Positions 9,279 through 16,543 of a DNA stretch of 64,000 bases are shown here, in pieces. A model generated the notes under the pieces. That model was not told where the DNA came from. It was given only the letters and a program-made list of their open reading frames with translations, and searched no databases. This DNA is from UBA5859 sp041940025 (lineage in GTDB: Bacteria; Pseudomonadota; Gammaproteobacteria; UBA5859), in NCBI GenBank assembly GCA_041940025.1, contig JBGTSY010000001.1:124001-188000 (forward strand), written 5' to 3'. Positions within the stretch are counted from its first letter, which is position 1. Every line of letters begins with the position of its first letter. Position numbers and translations under genes: made by a program.

Positions 9279-10118
9279 CTATGACGGTTGTTTCTCTAAA
9301 TTTGCATATTTATTCTCACTCACTGCCGTGGTCAAAACCCGCACTCTAGCGATACATTGAAGAAAGAAGCCACCGAGTCCGAAAAATCCCCAGCCGAGCA
9401 CCACAAATCCCCAGTGAATGGGTGCTGCAAAAAGCTCTTCAGCATAGAAGAAGGTGTGGCCCCATTCATTCAATCCTAAATTGGGCATAATCATCACCGG
9501 CGCTGCCACCACTAATAAAAATGGAATCGATGCTCTACCCACAAAGTCCGGCATGCGGGTATGTAACCAAATCGCACCGATGATAGCGCCAACCGCACCC
9601 GCAGGTATCACCAGATAAAACAGTCCGATATGTGTCGGCGTAAAATCAGTATCGCGAATCGTCACCTGGTGCCAAGCGGCATCGGCTTCCACAAATACGC
9701 CCAGCATCACCATCAAAGCGACCGAGCCGACGGCCATGAAAGTAAAAATGAGATAATAGATACCCAACTCTCGCTCTGGAGTCATGGTATGGGGATCTTT
9801 AGGACGACTGAACCAGACCCAGGGTACACCAATTATTAAACCCAATGTAATGGCCGTAATCTGCGTCCAAAAGAGGCTCATCCAATAGACCCCAAATTCA
9901 GCATCAAAATAGTCCAAACCATAGATAAAAGCATATTTTTGAGTATATAAACGGTAGGCGGTAGCAAATGCACCAATCGCCAGGATACCAATTATTGCAG
10001 CCGTCCAAGGCAACCTGGGCGCGCCTCTTTCATCGACGGGAAACAACAATCGACTGATCAAAGAGGGTTTAGCCGGATGGACTCTTAAGCGATCATCTGA
10101 ATGAGCTACGCTTGCCAT
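9279..10118 (-). CDS. solitary AmoC/PmoC-family copper membrane monooxygenase subunit C
   Basis: The 279-residue polytopic membrane protein belongs to the AmoC/PmoC family of ammonia, methane and short-alkane monooxygenases. Family blocks are DAAWHQVTIRDTDFTPTH and PNLGLNEWGHTFF followed by EELFAAP. Both copper sites of PmoC are intact by spacing: D146, H150, H163 (Asp-x3-His-x12-His) and N217, H221, H235. Six or seven membrane helices are visible. The first 40 residues and the helix before the metal site differ from what I recall of methanotroph and AOB proteins, so the substrate is open. A strong AAGGAG lies 8 bases before the ATG. No A or B subunit gene is in the window; the gene stands alone between a terminator and the cco genes. 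The symbol is left blank because amoC, pmoC and hmoC cannot be told apart here. Confidence 0.88.
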   Translation of the reverse strand: MASVAHSDDRLRVHPAKPSLISRLLFPVDERGAPRLPWTAAIIGILAIGAFATAYRLYTQKYAFIYGLDYFDAEFGVYWMSLFWTQITAITLGLIIGVPWVWFSRPKDPHTMTPERELGIYYLIFTFMAVGSVALMVMLGVFVEADAAWHQVTIRDTDFTPTHIGLFYLVIPAGAVGAIIGAIWLHTRMPDFVGRASIPFLLVVAAPVMIMPNLGLNEWGHTFFYAEELFAAPIHWGFVVLGWGFFGLGGFFLQCIARVRVLTTAVSENKYANLEKQPS

Positions 10119-10211
10119 TTTTTAATCTCCTTCAAATTTCTACATTTCATCTAATTACGGCTTAAAACTAACAGATAAAACCCCATTCGGATATCTTAGG
10201 TGGGCATAATT

Positions 10212-10225
10212 TTGATCTAAAACAA
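10212..10225. promoter_or_regulatory. FNR/ANR-like box upstream of the amoC/pmoC homologue
   Basis: TTGATCTAAAACAA matches the palindrome TTGAT-N4-ATCAA at 9 of 10 positions. It is centred about 100 bases before the amoC/pmoC start. I do not see a well-placed -10 hexamer at the standard class II distance, so its activity is uncertain. The same kind of site lies at the ccoN/ccoI divergon. Confidence 0.45.
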
Positions 10226-10327
10226 ATTAAATATTTATTGTTTTATTAGTGACCTAGAATCAGTCTATTGTGAGACTTAGACCTATTCTCAAATGTGGGG
10301 ATCGAGTTAATTTTTGTCTAACTTAAC

Positions 10328-11017
10328 TTAGTGAATATGAAGCGAATTTTGTGAAAGAGAATGTATATACCAATTCAACAGCGCAACAAACAAGACCGCA
10401 CAACCACCGATTTTTCGCGCCCTGGAAGTGCGGGCCTGCTTAGCAAAATAGCCGAGTAACTGCTGGCTGGAATAGATAGCCGGCAAGGTTCCAATGCCAA
10501 ACGCCACCATCACTAATGCCCCTTGATAAGGCACCCCGGTGCTCAGCGCCAAAGCCGCCACTGCGTAGACCATACCGCATGGTAGCCATCCCCAGAGCAA
10601 ACCAAATAGAAAAGCCTGGCTAGGGCGCTCAATAGGAAGCAATCTGTTGATCAGGTGTCGACTTGGTTGCCAAAACCAACCACCCAACTTTTCAAAGGGC
10701 AGCAACAGCTGCGGAAATCCAAACAGATAAAGGGCCAACCCAAGCAACATGAAGAGCGCAAAATAGCGACTCCATATTAATAGAGAGTCTGAAGTCACCA
10801 ACCCAAACCATTGCAAGCCAGCCGCCAGTACGGCGCCCACTAATAAATAGCTAGAAATACGTCCCACTTGCACGAGGGCAAAGTTTCGCGATTTGGAAAG
10901 ACCTGTTGAGGGATCGGTTGCTGCCAGTGCGGTAAATCCAGAGCACATGCCGAGACAATGTCCGGCGCCAGATAACCCTACCCAGAAAGCGCTGAACATG
11001 ATTAACATCAGTGTCAC
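10328..11017 (-). CDS. TauE/SafE-like membrane protein of the cco cluster
   Basis: This polytopic protein of 229 residues has about six membrane helices and the HCLGMCSGF motif near residue 20, typical of the sulfite-exporter TauE/UreH-like proteins found next to ccoG-ccoH-ccoI-ccoS. Members are thought to help metal or thiol handling during cbb3 oxidase assembly, but the transported species is not established. A second conserved segment, LLWGWLPCGMVY, is near residue 145. It overlaps ccoH by four bases (ATGA) and is the last gene of the cco transcript. About 210 bases separate it from the amoC/pmoC homologue downstream on the same strand. Confidence 0.85.
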   Translation of the reverse strand: MTLMLIMFSAFWVGLSGAGHCLGMCSGFTALAATDPSTGLSKSRNFALVQVGRISSYLLVGAVLAAGLQWFGLVTSDSLLIWSRYFALFMLLGLALYLFGFPQLLLPFEKLGGWFWQPSRHLINRLLPIERPSQAFLFGLLWGWLPCGMVYAVAALALSTGVPYQGALVMVAFGIGTLPAIYSSQQLLGYFAKQARTSRARKIGGCAVLFVALLNWYIHSLSQNSLHIH

Positions 11018-11538
11018 TGGGTAGAGACCATGGCACTCGGAGTTAATTCCACTTGAGATTGAATCGGCATACGAATATCACCCACCAGTCGCCAATCAGT
11101 GGTCGTTAACTCTAGATTCCATTGACCGGGACGGAGGGATGTCTTTAAATTGTATGAGTAGTGACCCTCACCCAGATGCGTGAGCTGTTGAATGTGATCA
11201 TATCCAGACAGGGTGCTGTGCCATAAAGTTATTTGGAGCTGATCTGGATAGCTTGCAAGCCGTCCCCGATGCAGATGCAAACTGGCTAGCTGTTGATCAA
11301 TAGTCAGCTGAGCGCGAAGTCCGTAGTCGGCAGCTTGTTGATCCAACGAGGTACGCCGATTGATAAGACGACCTTGGCGGTAATAATCGTCTACCACCAC
11401 ACCATCGTTCGTTTTGATGGCCACAAGAATCATTGCCAAACCGCTCATCACAGACCAACCTAAAACGCATAACAGCATCCACACGTATGGATTGCGCAAT
11501 GGGTGCTCTGTGGATTGTTGTTCCGTTTCCGTCATCAT
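11014..11538 (-). CDS. ccoH: cbb3 oxidase maturation protein CcoH/FixH
   Basis: This FixH-family protein of 174 residues has one N-terminal membrane helix at about 18-42 (VWMLLCVLGWSVMSGLAMILV). The diagnostic VVVDDYYRQGRLIN segment follows, and then a periplasmic beta-rich domain. CcoH binds the cbb3 oxidase and is needed for its stable assembly. It overlaps ccoG by four bases on one side and the TauE-like gene by four bases on the other, so all three are translationally coupled. Confidence 0.9.
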   Translation of the reverse strand: MMTETEQQSTEHPLRNPYVWMLLCVLGWSVMSGLAMILVAIKTNDGVVVDDYYRQGRLINRRTSLDQQAADYGLRAQLTIDQQLASLHLHRGRLASYPDQLQITLWHSTLSGYDHIQQLTHLGEGHYSYNLKTSLRPGQWNLELTTTDWRLVGDIRMPIQSQVELTPSAMVSTQ

Positions 11539-12947
11539 CCGCTAGGTGCCAAAAAGCGACCGACCTCTGTTACTCTTAGACGTGGGCGATCCAGCGCTTG
11601 TAGACGAAAATAGAGCGCCTGATTGCGATTAGATATTGCATCTTTTGTAATAGACACTCTCACCGGATATTCTAAGATTTGCCCTGCCTTCACATTGATG
11701 TTTTCAGCCTCTGCCACTCGCACGCCATCCGATCCTTCAATGGTGAGCAAATAGTCATGTGGTACCTTATCCATATTAATAATCTTTAAGGTATAGACAT
11801 TCTCTATCTCCCCTTGGGCAGTCTCCACATAAAGTAAGTTCCGGTCACGGATAATATCAAGCTCCAAGGGTACACGAAATAACACCGCGGCCAGTAATCC
11901 CACTGACAGAGTACTCAATAGAAAACCATAAATCATCATTCGAGGCCGTAGGATTTTTGAAGGTAATCCCATTAAGGCATTCTCAGTGGTATAACGTATC
12001 AACCCGCGCGGATAATTCATCTTATCCATGACTTGATTGCAGACATCAATGCAAGCCGCACAACCGATGCACTGGTACTGCAAACCCTCTCTAATATCGA
12101 TTCCAGTGGGACACACTTGGGTACATAAAGTGCAATCTATACACTCACCCAGCGCCAACTCTTGCGGATCCTGCTGACGAGAGCGACCACCCCGTGGCTC
12201 CCCTCGCTGACTATCATAGGAAATAACCAAGGAATTACGATCCAACATGGCACTTTGCAAGCGAGCATAAGGACACATATATAAACAGACTTGCTCTCGC
12301 ATCCAACCGGCATTGCCGTAAGTAGCCACGCCATAGAAAAGCAACCAAAACCCTTGCCAGAAACTAAGATCTCCCGCTATGAGTTGGAATGTTAATTCGC
12401 GTACCGGTGTAAAATAACCCGCAAAGGCGAATCCCGTTAACAAAGCAATGGCTATCCAAACCAGATGCTTCGATATTTTTTTCGATACCTTATTTAAGTT
12501 ATTGGCAGACTTATCCAGTTTCATTTGCTGCGTCCGGCTGCCTTCTATCAGGCGCTCCACCCAAATAAATGCTTCGGTCCAGACAGTTTGTGGACAGCTA
12601 TACCCACACCAAAGACGCCCAGCTAGAGCAGTGAAAAAAAAGAGCGCCAAAACCGCAAGTATGGCGAACACGGCCGCGTAAATGAAATCTTGGGGCCAAA
12701 AAGTCCACCAAAGAATATTAAATTTTCGACCTGGCAAATCAATTAGAATTGCCTGTCGTCCTTGCCACTGTAACCAAGGGAGACAGACAAATCCTGCAAT
12801 AATAAGAAATGCGACAGAGCGACGTATGGAAGAAAAGATCCCATTTGTTTCACGAGGATAGATTTTTTGCCGCTTTTCGTAGAGAGATTGCGGGACTAAA
12901 GAAAGGGGATCACCTGAGGTATCCTCTGTTTGCGTAGATTGAGACAT
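11535..12947 (-). CDS. ccoG: cbb3 oxidase maturation ferredoxin-like protein CcoG
   Basis: CcoG (FixG/RdxA) is a membrane-bound iron-sulfur protein linked to copper reduction during cbb3 assembly. It has about five membrane helices. A first cysteine group lies near C114 (LWCGYSCPQTVW). Two 4Fe-4S motifs follow at about residues 265-305 (ECIDCTLCTQVCP and CIGCAACIDVCN), and an Ig-like periplasmic C-terminal domain fills about 380-470. Length (470) is normal. It lies between a small unknown membrane gene and ccoH. Confidence 0.95.
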   Translation of the reverse strand: MSQSTQTEDTSGDPLSLVPQSLYEKRQKIYPRETNGIFSSIRRSVAFLIIAGFVCLPWLQWQGRQAILIDLPGRKFNILWWTFWPQDFIYAAVFAILAVLALFFFTALAGRLWCGYSCPQTVWTEAFIWVERLIEGSRTQQMKLDKSANNLNKVSKKISKHLVWIAIALLTGFAFAGYFTPVRELTFQLIAGDLSFWQGFWLLFYGVATYGNAGWMREQVCLYMCPYARLQSAMLDRNSLVISYDSQRGEPRGGRSRQQDPQELALGECIDCTLCTQVCPTGIDIREGLQYQCIGCAACIDVCNQVMDKMNYPRGLIRYTTENALMGLPSKILRPRMMIYGFLLSTLSVGLLAAVLFRVPLELDIIRDRNLLYVETAQGEIENVYTLKIINMDKVPHDYLLTIEGSDGVRVAEAENINVKAGQILEYPVRVSITKDAISNRNQALYFRLQALDRPRLRVTEVGRFLAPSG

Positions 12948-12977
12948 AACAACAACTTCATAAGATTTAAAAACCTA

Positions 12978-13280
12978 TTAAGCATCGTTTGTAGTGTTGA
13001 GTGTTCCGGTGACCAGAAAATAACTACATACTGCTGCTAAAAACACATCCATACACCAAACGATGAAAAAAGTAATACTGTAGATACTGAGTCGACACTG
13101 AGCTAAGTTATCCTCTGAGCCACAAGAAAATAATTCCTCAGGTACGAAATAGAGGTAGAAAGCCACCGTTTGCCCACCCGCCATCAAAAAACTAGGCCAC
13201 AATATGGACATCAACACCACTGGCCATTTAATTTGATCTGCCTTAAGCCCTTTAATAAGGACAGCAGATCGGCGACTCAT
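12978..13280 (-). CDS. small unknown membrane protein in the cco operon
   Basis: The protein has 100 residues and two clear membrane helices, about 18-42 (WPVVLMSILWPSFLMAGGQTVAF) and 68-92. A short loop between them holds two cysteines (ELFSCGSEDNLAQC). I do not recognise the family. The start is ATG at 13280, which overlaps the ccoP stop as ATGA; the frame stays open further upstream inside ccoP, but that part is not coding. Its place between ccoP and ccoG and the coupled start suggest a role in cbb3 oxidase assembly or as an accessory subunit. That is inference from position only. Confidence 0.75.
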   Translation of the reverse strand: MSRRSAVLIKGLKADQIKWPVVLMSILWPSFLMAGGQTVAFYLYFVPEELFSCGSEDNLAQCRLSIYSITFFIVWCMDVFLAAVCSYFLVTGTLNTTNDA

Positions 13281-14167
13281 TGACTGCGCCCTTGAAGTAA
13301 ATAAGCCGCAAGTAGCCGAATTTGTGTTTCGTTCAGTAAATCGGCATGTGCGGGCATATTGCCACGACGACCATTGATAATTGAGTCGGAGATACTCTGA
13401 ACATCTCCACCATATAGCCAAACCGAATCTGTCAGATTGGGTGCCCCCATCATGGTATTTCCTCTCCCTTCCATACCGTGACAACCTGCACAATAGCTAA
13501 GAAAAAGTTGACCGCCCTTATCCGACAATGCTTCATCATGATCTTGGCCGGATAATTTCAACACGTAAGCCACTAACTGCTCTCTTGCAGTGGGCTCTAA
13601 AGCTGATCCTAACGCCGGCATCATGCCTTGACGCCCCTGGGCAATACTCTGTAAAACAGCAGCCTCTTCGCCACCATATAACCAATCATCATCCGTCAAA
13701 TTGGGAAATCCTGGCCGGCCGGCACCGTCCGATCCGTGACACTGCCCACAGTTATTGATAAACAGCCGTTTTGCCGTACCCATAGCACTGTCATGCTTGG
13801 CCAATTCCACCAAAGATAATTCATTATATTGCTGGTAAAGCTGGGTTAACGCCTTGTCTGCCGCCGCCATCTCAGAAGCATAACGTTCGCTTGAAGTCCA
13901 ATTCAGCACGCCCGGAAACTTGCCCAAACCCGGATACAAAATTAAATAGATAACAGAAAAAAGGATAGTCAAATAAAACAGACCCATCCACCAGCGAGGA
14001 AGCGGATGATTTCCCTCTTCAATATCCTCATCCCAAACGTGACCAGTGGTGTGTTCCGTACTCTCTTCACTGACGGGAAGCTTGCGGGTCCACCAAATCA
14101 ACCATACCATACCCACAATGGAGACCACTGTAATCACGATGATATACCAATGAAAAAAATCACTCAT
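13277..14167 (-). CDS. ccoP: cbb3 cytochrome c oxidase diheme subunit CcoP
   Basis: CcoP brings electrons to the catalytic subunit. It has a cytoplasmic/membrane N-terminus with helices at about 5-25 and 50-70, then two cytochrome c domains with heme sites CGQCH and CAGCH and downstream Met ligands. I chose ATG at 14167 (MSDFFHWY), 296 residues, because it fits CcoP family N-termini and has GAG nine bases upstream. An ATG at 14188 would add seven residues and has no ribosome site. It overlaps ccoQ by 8 bases and the next small gene by 4. Confidence 0.95.
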   Translation of the reverse strand: MSDFFHWYIIVITVVSIVGMVWLIWWTRKLPVSEESTEHTTGHVWDEDIEEGNHPLPRWWMGLFYLTILFSVIYLILYPGLGKFPGVLNWTSSERYASEMAAADKALTQLYQQYNELSLVELAKHDSAMGTAKRLFINNCGQCHGSDGAGRPGFPNLTDDDWLYGGEEAAVLQSIAQGRQGMMPALGSALEPTAREQLVAYVLKLSGQDHDEALSDKGGQLFLSYCAGCHGMEGRGNTMMGAPNLTDSVWLYGGDVQSISDSIINGRRGNMPAHADLLNETQIRLLAAYLLQGRSQ

Positions 14168-14342
14168 GACTTGTTTCTCGCTCTTCATCCGACTGATGAA
14201 GCCAGGTTTCTTCCGCGAACACTATTTCTGCCGCCTGCTGAAAGTCACTTCGGCGTTCTTTGCGCCATGCCCACCGTACCAAGCCTACAAATAATATGAC
14301 TAATATCACCGTGAATACTGAATGAACTAAACTAGCGCTCAT
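14160..14342 (-). CDS. ccoQ: cbb3 oxidase small subunit CcoQ
   Basis: This is a 60-residue single-helix protein with one membrane segment at about 6-26 followed by the basic WAWRKERRSDF stretch and an acidic tail, the usual CcoQ/FixQ form. CcoQ stabilises the cbb3 complex. It begins immediately after the ccoO stop and overlaps ccoP, consistent with the order N-O-Q-P. Confidence 0.9.
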   Translation of the reverse strand: MSASLVHSVFTVILVILFVGLVRWAWRKERRSDFQQAAEIVFAEETWLHQSDEERETSHE

Positions 14343-14948
14343 CTACTGACCCTTCACCTGTGTGCCTAACACCTGCAGATAGGCTACCAAAGCATCCAGT
14401 TCCGTTTTCCCTTGAACCTCGCCACTTGCCGCTGCAATATCATCTTCACCATAGGGAACACCAAGGATTTTTAAACGGCGCATTTTTGTCGCAGTACTCT
14501 TTCCAGACAATCCCTTATCCGCCAGCCATGGATAGGAGGGCATATTGGATTCCGGAACCACGTCTCGAGGGTTTATTAAATGTAATCGATGCCACTCGTC
14601 ACTATAACGCCCACCTACCCTCGCTAGATCGGGACCAGTACGCTTAGAGCCCCATAAGAATGGGTGTTCGTAGACGAATTCACCGGCTACCGAATAGTGT
14701 CCATAGCGAGCAGTCTCCGCACGCAATGGTCGGATCATTTGCGAATGGCAACCGACACAACCTTCACGAATATAGATATCTCGGCCTTCCAGCTGTAACG
14801 CACTATAGGGTTTTAAGCCCGCAACCGGTTCGGTGGTGGATTTCAAGAAAAAAAGAGGAATAATTTCAGCCAAGCCGCCTAAGCTTAGGACTGCGATTAT
14901 TAATATCGCCATCAGGCCAATATTGGTCTCTACCTTGTCATGCGTCAT
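14343..14948 (-). CDS. ccoO: cbb3 cytochrome c oxidase monoheme subunit CcoO
   Basis: This 201-residue protein has one N-terminal membrane anchor at about 10-35 and one heme c site (REGCVGCHSQMIRP) near residue 63. The conserved YGHYSVAGEFVYEHPFLWGS stretch and the GPDLARVGGRYSDEWH segment identify CcoO. It passes electrons from CcoP to CcoN. The Met heme ligand is expected in the NMPSYPWL segment near residue 136. Confidence 0.96.
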   Translation of the reverse strand: MTHDKVETNIGLMAILIIAVLSLGGLAEIIPLFFLKSTTEPVAGLKPYSALQLEGRDIYIREGCVGCHSQMIRPLRAETARYGHYSVAGEFVYEHPFLWGSKRTGPDLARVGGRYSDEWHRLHLINPRDVVPESNMPSYPWLADKGLSGKSTATKMRRLKILGVPYGEDDIAAASGEVQGKTELDALVAYLQVLGTQVKGQ

Positions 14949-14966
14949 CAGTTTACTTTCAACAAA

Positions 14967-16382
14967 TTAGGCCGCACTGGGGATCAGGACTGTGACTCGT
15001 TGCTCGTTTGCTACAGTTCTCCAAACATTGTAAGCAAGTAAAAACATACCACTTAGAAATAACAAGCCACCAAGAAAACGAATGAAATAGAAAGGTTGCA
15101 TGCGCTCTACCGTTTCAATAAATGCATAGGTCAAGGTGCCGTCCGCGTTCACCGAGCGCCACATTAAGCCCTGCATCACACCACCGATCCACATGGATAT
15201 AATGTATAGAAATAGCCCAATAGTGGAGGTCCAGAAATGCCACTCGATTAATTTAGTGCTGTACATGGATTTTTTTCCATACAAACGAGGGATCAAGGAA
15301 TAGAGCGCGCCAATGCTGATCAATGCTACCCACCCCAGCGCGCCTGAGTGTACGTGGCCAATGGTCCATTCGGTGTAGTGAGACAAAGCATTGACAGTCT
15401 TGATGGACATCATCGGCCCTTCGAATGTAGACATGCCGTAGAAGGAGAGTGAGACAATCATAAATCTTAAAATGGGATCATCACGTAGCTTGTGCCACGC
15501 GCCAGAGAGAGTCATGATGCCGTTAATCATGCCACCCCAAGAGGGTGCCAATAACATCAAAGAAAACACCATGCCTAAGGATTGTGCCCAATCAGGTAAG
15601 GCCGTGTAATGCAGATGGTGAGGTCCAGCCCAAATATAGATAGCCACTAATGCCCAAAAATGAATAACAGACAATCGATAAGAGTAGATTGGCCTACCGG
15701 CTTGCTTCGGCACAAAGTAATACATGATACCGAGAAATCCAGCCGTCAGAAAAAAGCCCACTGCATTATGCGCATACCACCACTGAACCATGGCATCAAT
15801 GGCACCGGAATACATAGAGTAAGATTTAAATGCAGACACCGGCATCGCCGCGCTGTTCACCAAATGTAATACCGCCACCGCTAAAATGAATGCGGCGAAG
15901 AACCAGTTCGCCACATAAATGTGTTTGACGCGACGCTGGAAGATAGTACTTAAGAAAACGATTGCATAGGCCACCCACACAACAGTGATGAGCAAATCGA
16001 TAGGCCATTCTAATTCGGCATATTCCTTGGAGCTGGTCATCCCTAAGGGCAAACTAATAGCGGCACACACAATCACTAACTGCCAGCCCCAAAAGGTAAA
16101 GCCGGCCAGGGTGTCACTAAATAGTCTCACCTGACAGGTTCGCTGCACAATATAATAGGAGGTGCAAAAAAGAACGCTACCGCCAAATGCAAAAATCACG
16201 GCATTGGTATGTAAAGGTCTGAGCCTGCCATAGCTGAGCCAGGGCAGATTGCCATTGAGCTCAGGCCAAATTAATTGAGCAGCAAGTAATACTCCCACGC
16301 CCATGCCCACAATGCCCCAAAGCACAGAGGCATAAGCAAATTGGGCGACCACTTTATCGTTGTACGTCGCACTCTGATTCAA
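14967..16382 (-). CDS. ccoN: cbb3 cytochrome c oxidase catalytic subunit CcoN
   Basis: This is the heme-copper catalytic subunit of the high-affinity cbb3 oxidase, with 471 residues and twelve membrane helices. Heme and Cu-B ligand regions are visible as RPLHTNAVIF, WWYAHNAVGFF, GPHHLHYTALPDW and TIGHVHSGALGW. It starts with TTG at 16382 (NQSATYNDK follows) behind GGGAAG at a five-base spacing. It heads the leftward operon ccoN-O-Q-P-unknown-G-H-TauE and is divergent from ccoI across an FNR/ANR box. Confidence 0.96.
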   Translation of the reverse strand: MNQSATYNDKVVAQFAYASVLWGIVGMGVGVLLAAQLIWPELNGNLPWLSYGRLRPLHTNAVIFAFGGSVLFCTSYYIVQRTCQVRLFSDTLAGFTFWGWQLVIVCAAISLPLGMTSSKEYAELEWPIDLLITVVWVAYAIVFLSTIFQRRVKHIYVANWFFAAFILAVAVLHLVNSAAMPVSAFKSYSMYSGAIDAMVQWWYAHNAVGFFLTAGFLGIMYYFVPKQAGRPIYSYRLSVIHFWALVAIYIWAGPHHLHYTALPDWAQSLGMVFSLMLLAPSWGGMINGIMTLSGAWHKLRDDPILRFMIVSLSFYGMSTFEGPMMSIKTVNALSHYTEWTIGHVHSGALGWVALISIGALYSLIPRLYGKKSMYSTKLIEWHFWTSTIGLFLYIISMWIGGVMQGLMWRSVNADGTLTYAFIETVERMQPFYFIRFLGGLLFLSGMFLLAYNVWRTVANEQRVTVLIPSAA

Positions 16383-16477
16383 TTTGACTTCCCGAAGATT
16401 TGTCAGTAGGTAATATGGGATTTAAGGAAATGCACTCCCACCAACAAAAATTGTCGTACATTGACACCACTTCATCA

Positions 16478-16491
16478 TTGATCTAGGTCAA
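16478..16491. promoter_or_regulatory. FNR/ANR box in the ccoN-ccoI divergon
   Basis: TTGATCTAGGTCAA matches TTGAT-N4-ATCAA at 9 of 10 positions. Rightward, TAGGAT at 16513-16518 is a fitting -10 for a class II site, with transcription from about 16525 and the ccoI ATG at 16544. Leftward, GACAAT on the minus strand at 16455-16450 sits at the right distance for ccoN. One palindrome could therefore serve both operons under low oxygen. Confidence 0.8.
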
Positions 16492-16543
16492 TAAGATTGT
16501 GAATGAGTGGTTTAGGATCCTGTTCTTTACTGTTGTGCCCACC

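Noticed and set aside
13281..13493. Upstream extension of the small cco membrane gene (open frame to 13493)
   Set aside because: It lies wholly inside ccoP in another frame, has odd composition, and the ATG at 13280 coupled to the ccoP stop is a better start.
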